Part shown: positions 1-7,823 of the stretch, in pieces
Position numbering within the stretch: the stretch's first letter is position 1
Layout of the letters: each line of letters opens with the position of its first letter
NCBI GenBank assembly: GCA_044371545.1
Contig: JBILTM010000174.1
Coordinates: 1 to 11,143 of the forward strand
Reading direction: 5' to 3'
DNA from: UBA4615 sp044371545
GTDB taxonomy: Bacteria; Pseudomonadota; Gammaproteobacteria; Burkholderiales; Burkholderiaceae_E
DNA: 11,143 nt
Notes under the pieces: model-generated
Told to the model about the DNA's origin: nothing
Seen by the model: the letters and a program-made list of their open reading frames with translations, nothing else
Database searches by the model: none
Program-made: the position numbers and the translations under genes

Positions 1-12
1 GGGGCCGGCCGG

Positions 13-18
13 TATAAT
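13..18 (+). promoter_or_regulatory. -10 box of the purL promoter
   Basis: The hexamer TATAAT at 13-18 is a perfect sigma-70 -10 element in an otherwise very GC-rich context. Transcription would start near base 25, giving a leader of about 24 bases before the purL ATG at 49. The -35 element would lie just outside the window, so only half the promoter can be judged. The short leader shows no convincing Shine-Dalgarno sequence (it is C/T-rich just before the ATG) and has no room for a riboswitch after the inferred start. A PurR-type operator, if present, would have to lie further upstream. Confidence 0.6.
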
Positions 19-48
19 CCGGCTTTCAGCCCTGCAGTCCCCTCCCGC

Positions 49-3000
49 ATGCCCGACGCGATCGTCCTGCGCGGCGGCTCCGCGCTCTCGGAATTCCGCC
101 GCCGCCGCCTTCTGGCCGCGCTGCAGGCGGCCGACGACGCGGTGGCCGACCTGCGAGCCTGGCACCTGCATTTCGTGCTGTCCCCGCAGCCGCTGACGCC
201 GGACACGCGCTCGCGCGTCGCCGCGCTGCTCGACGACGGCCTGCCGGTGCCCGGCGGCCCGGACGGCGCCACGGTGCTGTGGGTCGTCCCGCGGCTCGGC
301 ACGGTGAGTCCGTGGTCGAGCAAGGCGACCGACATCGTCCGCGTGTGCGGCCTCGATGGGGTGTCTCGGATCGAGCGGGGCACCGCGTACGCGCTGTCGT
401 TCCGCAAGGGCCTGGGCGGCCTGCTCGGCGGCTTCGTCGGGCGTCGCGGCGACAGCCCTGACGCGCAGCGACTGGACCGCCTTGCCGCCGTGCTTCACGA
501 CCGGATGACCGAGTCGGTGGTCCCGCCCGTGGCCGACGCGCCCTCGCTCGCCGCGCTGTTCGCCGACCTGCCCGGCAAGCCCCTGCGCGCCGTTGCGGTG
601 GGCGAGGGCGGGCGCGACGCGCTCGCCCGCGCCAACGTCGAGATGGGCCTCGCGCTGTCCGACGACGAGATCGACTACCTGCTCGCGGCGTTCCGCGACG
701 CGGGCCGCGACCCGACCGACGTCGAGCTGATGATGTTCGCGCAGGCGAACTCCGAGCACTGCCGGCACAAGATCTTCAACGCCGACTGGACCGTCGACGG
801 CGAGCGCCAGCCGACCTCGCTGTTCGGCATGATCCGCGCGACGCACGCCGCGCACCCGCAGGGCACGGTCGTCGCCTACGCCGACAACGCCGCGGTGCTG
901 GACGGCGGCGGCACCGCGCGGCGCTTCTTCGCGACGATGAAGGACGGCGCCAACGGCCGCTACGGCTGGCACGAGGTGCCGTTGCACGCGCTGCTGAAGG
1001 TCGAGACGCACAACCACCCGACCGCGATCTCGCCGTTCCCCGGCGCGGCCACCGGCTCGGGCGGCGAGATCCGCGACGAGGGCGCGACCGGCCGAGGCGC
1101 CAAGCCCAAGTACGGCCTGACCGGCTTCACCGTGTCGGACCTGCGCATCCCCGGCTTCGAGCAGCCCTGGGAGACCGCGCAGGACGTGACCGCGCCGGTC
1201 GACGGCCGGCCTGGGTCGACCGAGCCCTACGGCGTGCCCGACCGGATCGCGACCCCGCTGTCGATCATGATCGAGGGTCCGATCGGCGGCGCGTCGTTCA
1301 ACAACGAGTTCGGCCGCCCGAACCTGCTCGGGTACTTCCGGACCTACCAGCAGTCCGTCGGCGCACAGGTCCGCGGCTACCACAAGCCGATCATGATCGC
1401 CGGTGGCGTCGGCCACGTCGATGCCGGCCACGTCGGCAAGCACGACCTGCCGCCCGGCTCGCTGCTGATCCAGCTGGGCGGCCCCGGCATGCGGATCGGG
1501 CTCGGCGGCGGCGCCGCCTCCTCGATGGGCTCGGGCAGCAACACCGCCGAGCTCGACTTCGACTCGGTCCAGCGCGGCAACGCCGAGATCCAGCGCCGCG
1601 CGCAGGAGGTGCTCGACGCCTGCCGCGCGATGGGCGACGCGAACCCGATCCTCTCGATCCACGACGTCGGCGCCGGCGGCCTGTCGAACGCGTTCCCCGA
1701 GATCGTCGACGGCTCGCACCGCGGCGCGGTGTTCTCGCTCGACCGCATCCCGCTGCTCGCGACCGGCCTGTCGCCGGCCGAGATCTGGTGCAACGAGTCG
1801 CAGGAGCGCTACGTGCTCGCGATCGCGCCGGGCTCGCTCGAGGCCTTCGACTTCCTGTGCCGGCGCGAGCGCAGCCCGTACGCGGTGGTCGGCACGGTCA
1901 CCGCCGAGCGGCAACTTGTGCTCGAGGCGCCCGACGGCACGAAGCCGGTCGACATGCCGATGGAGGTGCTGCTCGGCAAGGCGCCGAGGATGCACCGCGA
2001 TGCGCGCCGCCGTGCGCGCGCGCTGCCCGAGGTCGACGCGGCCGGGCTGGAGCTCGGCGAGGTCGCGCTGCGCGTGCTGCGGCTGCCCGCGGTCGCGTCC
2101 AAGTCGTTCCTGATCACGATCGGCGACCGCACGGTGGGCGGGCTTTCTTCACGCGACCAGATGGTCGGGCCGTGGCAGGTGCCGGTCGCCGACTGCGCGA
2201 TCGGCCTCGTCGACCACACCGGGTTCCGCGGCGATGCGCTGTCGATGGGCGAGCGCACGCCGCTCGCGGTCGTCGGCGCGGATGGCGATCGCCGAGGCGG
2301 TCACCAACCTGATGGGCGCGCCGGTCGCGTCCATCGACGCGATCAAGCTGTCGGCCAACTGGATGGCCGCCTGCGGCACGCCCGACGACGACGCTGACCT
2401 GTTCGACGCGGTGAAGGCGGCGAGCGAGCTGTCGATCGCGCTCGGCATCGCGATCCCGGTCGGCAAGGATTCGCTGTCGATGCGCACGCGCTGGTCGGAC
2501 GCCGACGGCGCGAAACGCGAGGTCGCCTCGCCGACCTCGCTGATCGTCACCGCGTGGGCGCCGGTGACCGACGTGCGCCGCGCGCTGACGCCGCAGCTGC
2601 GCACCGACCTCGGCGACACGACGCTGCTGCTGGTCGACCTGGGCGAGGGCCGCCACCGGCTCGGCGGCTCGGCGCTCGCGCAGGTCACGCAGCAGCTCGG
2701 CGACGCGGTGCCCGACCTGGCCGACCCGACGCTGCTCGCGCGCGCGTTCGCGACCGTGCAGGCGCTGTCGGCCGCAGGCCGGCTGCTCGCTGTGCACGAC
2801 CGGTCCGACGGCGGCCTCTTCGCCAGCGTCTGCGAGATGGCGTTCGCCGGGCACTGCGGCGTGACGCTGAACCTCGACATGCTGACGATCGACCCGCACT
2901 CGGCCGACTGGGGCGACTTCAAGATCCGCCCCGAGCAGGTCGCGGTCCAGCGCAACGAGCTCACGATGAAGGCGCTGTTCGCGGAAGAGGCCGGCGTCGT

Positions 3001-4123
3001 GCTGCAGGTGCGCCGCGCCGATCGTGACGCGGTGCTCGCCGCGTTCCGCGAGGCGGGCCTGTCGCGCGTCACGCACGTGATCGGCACGCCGAACGAGCGC
3101 GACGAGCTCGAGGTCTGGCGCGACGCCAAGAAGGTCTGGAGCGCACCGCGCGCGACGCTGCAGTCGGCCTGGAGCGAGACCTCCTACCGCATCGCCGCGC
3201 TGCGCGACGACCCGGACTGCGCGCGCGAGGAGTTCGAGCGCCACGGCGCCGGCGCGCAGCCGCCGCTGTCGGTGTCGCTCGGCTTCGATCCCGCCGAGGA
3301 CGTCGCCGCGCCCTACGTGTCGCGCGGCGCGCGGCCGCGCGTCGCGGTGCTGCGCGAGCAGGGCGTCAACAGCCAGGTCGAGATGGCCGCGGCCTTCGAC
3401 CTCGCCGGCTTCGAGTCGTACGACGTCCACATGACCGACCTGATCGAGGGCCGTCACCGGCTCGCCGACTTCGCCGGTCTGGTCGCCTGCGGCGGCTTCT
3501 CGTACGGCGACGTGCTCGGCGGCGGCTCGGGCTGGGCGAAGACGATTCTCTTCAATGCTCGGCTCGCCGAGCAGTTCGCGACCTTCTTCCAGCGGCCGAC
3601 GACCTTCACGCTCGGCGTGTGCAACGGCTGCCAGATGCTGTCGCAGCTCAAGGCCATCGTCCCCGGCGCCGAGCACTGGCCGCGGTTCCGCACCAACCGG
3701 TCCGCGCAGTTCGAGGCGCGCTTCGGCACGGTCGAGGTGCTGCCGTCGCCGTCGCTGTTCTTCGCGGGCATGGCCGGCTCACGGCTGCCGATCGCGAGCG
3801 CGCACGGCGAGGGCCGCGTCGAGCACGAGCGCCCCGAGCACGCCGCGGCGGCGCTCGGCGCATTGCGGTACGTGAACGGCGACGGCTCGCCGGCCGACGC
3901 GTACCCGGCCAACCCGAACGGGTCGCCCGGCGGCCTGACGGGCTACACGACGCCCGACGGACGGGCGACGATCCTGATGCCGCACCCGGAGCGCGTGTTC
4001 CGGACCGTGCAGTGGTCGTGGCGGCCCGACGAGTCGGCGTCCGGCGCGCCGCGCGTGTCGGGCCCGGACGGCGAGTCGCCGTGGATGCGCCTGTGGCGCA
4101 ATGCGCGGGCCGCGCTGGGCTGA
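49..4123 (+). pseudogene. purL: purL, phosphoribosylformylglycinamidine synthase, with a frameshift near 2270
   Basis: PurL converts FGAR, ATP and glutamine to FGAM in the cytosolic de novo purine pathway. This is the large single-chain form. It begins like other PurLs (LRGGSALSEFR) and has SPWSSKATD at residues 87-95, ANSEHCRHK at 233-241 and the ETHNHPTAISPFPG phosphate-site motif (about 1009-1050). The glycine-rich GLGGGAASSMGSG follows near 1500 and SIHDVGAGGLSNAFPEIV near 1654. The second synthetase half has SANWMAACG, PVGKDSLSM and HDRSDGG. The C-terminal class I glutaminase starts near 3340, with nucleophile Cys in LGVCNGCQM at 3620-3622 and the His and Glu of PHPE at 3983-3991. Frame 1 carries the family sequence to about 2262 and then runs out of frame to a TGA at 2395-2397. 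Frame 2 carries it from about 2276 to the TGA at 4121-4123. The joined product would be about 1,360 residues against 1,295 in E. coli. Every other visible motif is intact, so a sequencing or assembly error, or a very recent lesion, is plausible. Confidence 0.93.
2263..2275 (+). other. frame break inside purL
   Basis: Upstream, frame 1 reads GDALSMGERTP ending at 2262. Downstream, frame 2 reads ARMAIAEAVTNLMG from 2276. In E. coli PurL (recalled) nine residues separate the equivalent GERAP and ARLAV. Here only 13 bases separate them, so about 14 bases are missing (two bases out of frame). The site consists of short GC-rich repeats of the type gtcgtcg, which favour slippage, polymerase error or assembly collapse. 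The missing bases themselves cannot be seen. Confidence 0.85.
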
Positions 4124-4138
4124 GCCCGGCCGGAACGC

Positions 4139-4143
4139 AGGAG
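4139..4143 (+). promoter_or_regulatory. ribosome binding site of the response regulator
   Basis: AGGAG at 4139-4143 lies 8 bases before the ATG at 4152. It decides the start of the regulator, because an in-frame ATG further upstream at 4101 lies inside purL and would add 17 residues ahead of the conserved MRVLVIEDD beginning. The 28-base gap after the purL stop shows no clear promoter, so read-through from purL or a promoter inside the end of purL must drive the downstream genes. Confidence 0.75.
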
Positions 4144-4151
4144 ACGATGCG

Positions 4152-4832
4152 ATGCGCGTGCTCGTGATCGAGGATGATCCGGTGATCGGCGCCAACGTCT
4201 GCGACTACCTGCAGACCGTCGGGATGGACACCCGCTACGCGCCCGACGGGATCGTCGGGATGACCCTCGCCGAGCGGGAGCGGCCGGACGTCGTCGTGCT
4301 GGACCTGAATCTGCCCGGCATCGACGGCATCGACTGGTGCCGCCGCCTGCGATCCGGTGCCCTCGCCGGCACCCCGGTGCTGATGCTGACCGCCCGCGAC
4401 TCGATCGACAGCAAGCGCGCGGGCTTCGCGGCCGGCGCCGACGACTACCTGGTCAAGCCGTTCCTGCTCGACGAGCTCGCGATGCGGCTGCGCGCGCTCA
4501 CTCGGCGCGCGACCGGGCGTGCGACCCCGGTGCAGGCGATCGGCGCGCTGCGGCTCGAGCGCGACGCGCGGCGGGTGCGTGTCGGCGAGGTGGTGGTGCG
4601 GCTCACGCCGCGCTCGTTCCAGCTCGTCGACCTGCTGATGAGCGCGCCCGAGCGCGTGTTCTCGCGGCCCGACCTCGAGCGCGAGATCTGGGGCGACGAC
4701 CCGCCGGGGGCCGACGCGCTGCGCGCGCTGGTCGCGCAGACCCGCCGCGCGTTCGCCGACGCGGGGGTCGACCCGATCGAGAACCTGCATGGCCATGGCT
4801 ACCGGATCCGGCCGCCCGACCCGGTCGCTTAG
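4152..4832 (+). CDS. OmpR/PhoB-family response regulator
   Basis: This is the DNA-binding half of a two-component system, 226 residues long, which is the usual length for the family. The receiver domain covers about residues 1-115. It has acidic pocket residues D8 and D9, phosphoacceptor D51 in LDLNLPGIDG, the switch threonine T80 in MLTARD and the conserved lysine K102 in the VKPF motif. After a short linker, a winged-helix DNA-binding domain covers about 125-222 and ends in the family signature LHGHGYRIR. The receiver most resembles the QseB/PmrA/RstA type. It overlaps the kinase gene by 44 bases, so the two are translationally coupled cognate partners. The family usually binds direct repeats of 10-11 bp period, and such a repeat lies before the next transcription unit at 6771-6790. 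The physiological signal cannot be read from the sequence. Confidence 0.92.
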   Translation: MRVLVIEDDPVIGANVCDYLQTVGMDTRYAPDGIVGMTLAERERPDVVVLDLNLPGIDGIDWCRRLRSGALAGTPVLMLTARDSIDSKRAGFAAGADDYLVKPFLLDELAMRLRALTRRATGRATPVQAIGALRLERDARRVRVGEVVVRLTPRSFQLVDLLMSAPERVFSRPDLEREIWGDDPPGADALRALVAQTRRAFADAGVDPIENLHGHGYRIRPPDPVA

Positions 4833-6168
4833 GCGACGGCTGACCGTCGGGATCACGGTCGCCGCGGCGCTCGCCGCCTTCGCCGAGGCCGTGCTGCTCC
4901 ACGTGGTCTGGTACGGCTACGAGCAGCGCCTGATCGAGCGTGTGGTGCTCGACGAGCTGCGCCGCAGCATGCAGATCCACGAGCGCGAGCCGCAGCTCGC
5001 CTACCCGAACACCGGCGACCTGAGGCTGTACGTCGCCTCCGACGATCCGGCCGCGCCCGGCGACCCGTTGCCCCCGCACCTCGAGCCGCTGCGCGGCGAC
5101 GCGGCGGCGCGCGCGAAGGACGTCGCGCTGCGCGAGGTGCGCGACACCGATGGCGTCGAGTACCACGTCGGCATCGCGCACCGCGGCCCGCAGACCTTCC
5201 TGCTCGTCTACGACGCCCGAGACCACGCGGAGCGGCGTCGCAGCCTGCTGTGGGCGGTACTCGCGATCGCCTCGCTGCTGACGGTGCTCGCCTCGTGGCT
5301 CGCGTTCGCACTGGTCGACCGGCTGCTCGGCGGGCTGAGCCGGCTGCAGCGCCGCGTCGCGGCCGGCCCCGGCGACGCGAGCTTCCGCGAGTCCGACATG
5401 GACGTCGAGGTCGCGGCGCTGGCCGATGCGCTCGACGACCAGCGCCGTCAGGTGGTCGCCTCGCTGCGCAAGGAGCGTGCGTTCGCGGCCGCCGCGAGCC
5501 ACGAGCTGCGCACGCCGCTGACCCGGATCGCGACCGGCGCCGAGGTGCTGCTCGCGCAGCCGACGATGCCCGAGCCGCTCGCCGCCCGCGTGCGCTCGAT
5601 CCGCGAGTCGGTCGACGAGCTGCAGCGCCTGCTCGACGTGCTGCTGCAGGTGGCCCGCTGGCAGCCGGGCGAGGGGCGCGGCGCGCCGCTGCCCGACCGC
5701 GGCGACGCGCGCCCGCTCGGCGAGCTGGTCGACGGATGCGTGCGGCGGATGGCCGGCGAGGCGCGGCTGCTCGGTGCGACGGTGACGGTGTCGGTCGAGG
5801 GGCCGCAGCGTCCCGTCCCGCACCCGGCGATGCTCGAGGTCGTGCTGTCGAACCTGCTGCGCAACGCGATCCGGCACGGCCGCAGCGCGCCGGTGCACGT
5901 CGTCGAGCGAGGGGGGATCGTCGAGGTCGTCGACGAGGGGCCGGGCATCGACGCGGCCGCGCTCGAGCGTATCTTCGACCCGTTCTGGCGCGGGGCCGCG
6001 GGCGGCGCGGCCGGGAGCGACGAGACCGGGCCCTCGGGCCTCGGCCTGGGCCTGACGATCGCAGAGCGGGTGTGCGCCGCCGCAGGCTGGACGCTGTCGA
6101 TCGCGAGCGGCGAAGGTCGCGGCACGCGGGCGTGCGTGCGGCTCGCCCCGACAGGGGCGGCCGCATGA
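4789..6168 (+). CDS. membrane sensor histidine kinase
   Basis: This is the sensor partner of the upstream regulator, 459 residues, located in the inner membrane. A basic N-terminus (RSLRRR) is followed by TM1 at about 19-42, a periplasmic sensor region of about 110 residues with no recognised fold, and TM2 at about 152-176. A HAMP-like linker follows, then the dimerisation/phosphoacceptor domain with H238 in ASHELRTPLTR. The ATPase domain has N359 in the N box (NLLRNAIRHG), D382 in the G1 box (DEGPGID), an F box (IFDPFWRG) and the G2 box GLGLGL at 417-422. All residues needed for autophosphorylation are present. I chose ATG 4789 because GAGAA lies just upstream; ATG 4795 two codons later is equally possible. 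The stop overlaps the next start as ATGA. Resemblance to QseC/RstB-type kinases is general, not specific. Confidence 0.9.
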   Translation: MAMATGSGRPTRSLRRRLTVGITVAAALAAFAEAVLLHVVWYGYEQRLIERVVLDELRRSMQIHEREPQLAYPNTGDLRLYVASDDPAAPGDPLPPHLEPLRGDAAARAKDVALREVRDTDGVEYHVGIAHRGPQTFLLVYDARDHAERRRSLLWAVLAIASLLTVLASWLAFALVDRLLGGLSRLQRRVAAGPGDASFRESDMDVEVAALADALDDQRRQVVASLRKERAFAAAASHELRTPLTRIATGAEVLLAQPTMPEPLAARVRSIRESVDELQRLLDVLLQVARWQPGEGRGAPLPDRGDARPLGELVDGCVRRMAGEARLLGATVTVSVEGPQRPVPHPAMLEVVLSNLLRNAIRHGRSAPVHVVERGGIVEVVDEGPGIDAAALERIFDPFWRGAAGGAAGSDETGPSGLGLGLTIAERVCAAAGWTLSIASGEGRGTRACVRLAPTGAAA

Positions 6169-6743
6169 CGCGCGTCGCGGCGCCCAAGCCGGTGTCGCCG
6201 CACGCGCTCGGCGCGCTCGCGGTGCTGATCGGCCTGGGCTGGACCTTCCGCACGACGCTGGTCGGCGGGCCGCCGCTTCACTGGCTGGTCGCGCCGCTCG
6301 CGCTCTTCGTGCTCGGGCCGCGCTGGGCCGCGGTCGCGGTGGTCGGCGGTGCGGCGTTCGCCGCGGCGACCGACGCGATGCCCTGGGCCGCGGTGCCGCT
6401 CGCGATCCTGCTCGACGGCTGGCTGCCGATCGGCATCGCCTGGGCGTGGCTGCGCTTCGTCGAGCGACGCCTGCCCGCGCACCTCTTCGTGTACCTGTTC
6501 GTCGCGGTCTTCGCCGGCACGCTGATCGCGACGCTCGCCGGCGGCGCGCTCGAGCGCCTGCTCTACGAGCTCGGTTCGGCCCGCGGCGCGCCGTCGCAGT
6601 GGTGGGTCGCGCTGCTGATCCTCGCCGACGGCGAGGCGGTCACCACCGGTTTCGTGATCACCGGGCTCGCGGTGTTCCGTCCCGAGTGGCTGCAGACCTT
6701 CGATGCGGACCGCTACCTGAAGCGGCCGGATCCGCGCGACTGA
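6165..6743 (+). CDS. CbiM-like (COG3235-type) integral membrane protein
   Basis: A 192-residue hydrophobic protein with about five or six membrane segments (about 13-28, 40-70 as one or two, 74-98, 104-125 and 145-168). The pattern LHWLVAPLALFVLGPRW, then LPAHLFVYLFV, then GEAVTTGFVITGLAVFRPEWLQTFD and a final RYLKR matches, from memory, the proteobacterial COG3235 membrane proteins. These are often placed in the CbiM family, the substrate-binding component of cobalt/nickel ECF transporters. It lacks the N-terminal metal-binding MHIPDG-type start of true CbiM, and no ECF ATPase or T component lies nearby, so cobalt or nickel transport should not be assumed. The ATG at 6165 overlaps the kinase stop by four bases, so it belongs to the same operon. 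It could be an accessory membrane protein of the sensor or a target whose level is tied to it. Confidence 0.72.
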   Translation: MTRVAAPKPVSPHALGALAVLIGLGWTFRTTLVGGPPLHWLVAPLALFVLGPRWAAVAVVGGAAFAAATDAMPWAAVPLAILLDGWLPIGIAWAWLRFVERRLPAHLFVYLFVAVFAGTLIATLAGGALERLLYELGSARGAPSQWWVALLILADGEAVTTGFVITGLAVFRPEWLQTFDADRYLKRPDPRD

Positions 6744-6770
6744 CGCGCCGTCCCGCAGCGGCCCGACCGG

Positions 6771-6790
6771 CCGGATACATCCGGTTACGG
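6771..6790 (+). promoter_or_regulatory. 10-bp direct repeat, candidate response-regulator operator
   Basis: CCGGATACAT is followed directly by CCGGTTACGG, so CCGGATAC and CCGGTTAC recur with exactly 10-bp phasing, the arrangement favoured by OmpR-family dimers. The stretch 6776-6789 matches the published enterobacterial RstA box (TACATNTNGTTACA) at 10 of its 12 defined positions. It lies about 80 bases before the secreted repeat-protein gene. CCGGAT and ATCCGG inside it also form a small palindrome. No strong -35/-10 pair follows, which would suit an activated promoter, but binding is inference. Confidence 0.4.
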
Positions 6791-6860
6791 TTGTTGCCCG
6801 TGTCGCGAGCCGTGCGAACGGGGGCTCCGGTAGCCTGCATCCATCGTCACCGCCCCCCTC

Positions 6861-6867
6861 GGAGGAG
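6861..6867 (+). promoter_or_regulatory. strong ribosome binding site
   Basis: GGAGGAG at 6861-6867 is the best Shine-Dalgarno sequence in the window and sits four bases before the ATG at 6872. It fixes the start of the secreted protein, which also begins with a clean signal peptide. Most other genes here have weak sites, so this gene is probably made in quantity once transcribed. Confidence 0.85.
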
Positions 6868-6871
6868 CGAC

Positions 6872-7363
6872 ATGCACACCCGGATCATCACCACGATCGC
6901 ACTGCTCGGCGCGCTCGCCGCAGCGCCCGCCGCGCACGCCCATGGCGGCAACGCGGTGCTCGGCGCGGTCGTCGGCGGCGGGGCGGGTGCGGCCATCGGC
7001 GGTGCGATCGGGGGCCGCGACGGGGCGATCGTCGGCAGCGCGATCGGTGCGGTCGCCGGCACCGCGATCGCGACCAGCCGCGTCCACCATGGCGGCGGCT
7101 ACGTGTCGGGCGGCGGCTACTACCCGCCTCCGGCGCAGGTCTACTACCCCCCTGCGCGCGCGTACTACCCGCCGCCGCAGGTCTACTACCCGCCGCCGCG
7201 CGTGTACTACCCGCCGCCCGCGGTGGTGTACGCGCCGCCGCCCCCGGTCTACGCGCCGCCTCCGGCGGTGGTGTACCGGGTGCATCCGGGCCGCGGCTGG
7301 GGCCACGGCCACCGCGACTGGGACGACCGGCGCGGCTGGGATCACCGCCGCGGCTGGTACTGA
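6872..7363 (+). CDS. secreted glycine-zipper protein with Tyr/Pro repeats
   Basis: A 163-residue exported protein of unknown role. Residues 1-23 are a Sec signal peptide (basic start, hydrophobic core, AHA before the likely cut at 23/24). Residues 27-67 are a glycine zipper, with repeated GxxxG spacing in a hydrophobic stretch that could form a membrane or oligomer helix, as in outer-membrane glycine-zipper proteins. Residues 83-134 hold seven tandem units of seven or eight residues of the YYPPPxV type, the last two with YAPPP. Residues 138-163 form a tail rich in Gly, Trp, His, Arg and Asp (GWGHGHRDWDD, then two RRGW motifs). There is no cysteine and no lipobox. Similar 'glycine zipper' or 'YXWGXW'-like small envelope proteins occur in proteobacteria, but I cannot assign this one. 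It stands alone after a 128-base gap and is the last + strand gene before the convergent operon. Confidence 0.85.
   Translation: MHTRIITTIALLGALAAAPAAHAHGGNAVLGAVVGGGAGAAIGGAIGGRDGAIVGSAIGAVAGTAIATSRVHHGGGYVSGGGYYPPPAQVYYPPARAYYPPPQVYYPPPRVYYPPPAVVYAPPPPVYAPPPAVVYRVHPGRGWGHGHRDWDDRRGWDHRRGWY
7118..7276 (+). repeat. in-frame tandem repeat encoding Tyr/Pro heptads
   Basis: About seven imperfect copies of a 21-24 base unit (core tactacccgccgccgc followed by a valine codon) lie within the secreted-protein gene. Units in protein are YYPPPAQV, YYPPARA, YYPPPQV, YYPPPRV, YYPPPAVV, YAPPPPV and YAPPPAVV. Copy lengths are multiples of three, so gain or loss of units by slippage would keep the frame. 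The copies are near-identical in the centre and drift toward the 3' end. Confidence 0.85.
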
Positions 7364-7376
7364 CCTCGGACCCGCT

Positions 7377-7404
7377 CCGGGCCGTCGCGCGCGCGCCGGC
7401 CCGG
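7377..7404. terminator. GC-rich stem-loop between convergent genes
   Basis: CCGGGCCG at 7377-7384 and CGGCCCGG at 7397-7404 are a perfect 8-bp inverted repeat around a 12-base loop of alternating CG. It sits in the 52-base gap between two convergent genes (ends 7363 and 7416), where a bidirectional terminator is expected. Neither side has a T run, so it is not a classical intrinsic terminator. It may pause polymerase or protect 3' ends. Confidence 0.4.
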
Positions 7405-7415
7405 TCCCGCCGGCG

Positions 7416-7793
7416 TCAGGCCGACGGGATGAAGTCCGGGTCGTCCTGGTGCTTGCGCTCGAACTTCAGGAAGTCGTAGTAGCCGCAGCGCGTGCCGTTC
7501 GGGTACTCGCGGCAGACCTGCGGGCGGGCCTCGTACACCGTGCAGCGTCGCACCTCGGTGTCGAAGAAGCGGCAGATCGATCCGTAGATCTCGTCCTTGC
7601 GGTGCTTGAGCACCCGCTCGCCCGGCTCGTACAGGCGGGTGAAGCGCTTCTCGGCTTCGGCGAAGCCGAGGTCGAAGTGGCGCGCGAGGCGCTTGACGTC
7701 GCGGTCCTTGACCTCGATGCGGGGATAGCTGCAGCAGTAGCCGGGGCACTTCGAGCAGTCGTAGCGGACGATGGGGATGGTCTTGCGCGGCAT
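7416..7793 (-). CDS. YkgJ-family cysteine-cluster protein
   Basis: A 125-residue cytosolic protein of the YkgJ/UPF0153 type (CxxCxxCC family), whose members are thought to bind zinc or iron through clustered cysteines; the biochemical role is unsettled. The first cluster is C13, C16, C20, C21 (CSKCPGYCC). A second set is C74, C84, C94 and C103, including the typical RPQVCREYP. Between them lies a charged helical region. Start ATG at 7791-7793 gives a family-like beginning; the ribosome site is weak. It is the last gene of the leftward set, 30 bases after the permease. The family often sits near unrelated housekeeping genes, so the neighbourhood does not reveal a partner. Confidence 0.88.
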   Translation of the reverse strand: MPRKTIPIVRYDCSKCPGYCCSYPRIEVKDRDVKRLARHFDLGFAEAEKRFTRLYEPGERVLKHRKDEIYGSICRFFDTEVRRCTVYEARPQVCREYPNGTRCGYYDFLKFERKHQDDPDFIPSA

Positions 7794-7823
7794 GGGGCTT
7801 CGTGGTGACGGGAGGGAGGAGGA

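Noticed and set aside
2114..3676. 520-codon open frame antisense to purL, and similar long antisense frames at 3648-4856, 4603-5898 and 4853-6253
   Set aside because: At this GC content stop codons are rare in shadow frames. The translations are Arg/Ala/Pro/His-rich with no family resemblance, and the opposite strand carries clear genes.
2234..4123. The second half of purL as a separate gene starting at ATG 2234
   Set aside because: The first 14 codons from that ATG lie in the wrong frame relative to the purL sequence read on the other frame, there is no ribosome site, and family similarity begins only near 2276 in the middle of a domain.
4101..4151. Response regulator starting at ATG 4101
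   Set aside because: It would overlap purL and add residues not seen in the family, while ATG 4152 has AGGAG at good spacing and the standard MRVLVIEDD start.
6766..6785. ACCGG...CCGGT stem as a terminator of the kinase operon
   Set aside because: Only five base pairs and no T run follow; the direct-repeat reading of the same bases fits better.
6446..6871. Upstream extension of the secreted-protein frame to 6446
   Set aside because: It overlaps the CbiM-like gene; the strong ribosome site and signal peptide fix the start at 6872.
7118..7276. Tandem repeat as a CRISPR-like array
   Set aside because: Units are contiguous without spacers and encode an in-frame Tyr/Pro repeat inside a gene with signal peptide and ribosome site.
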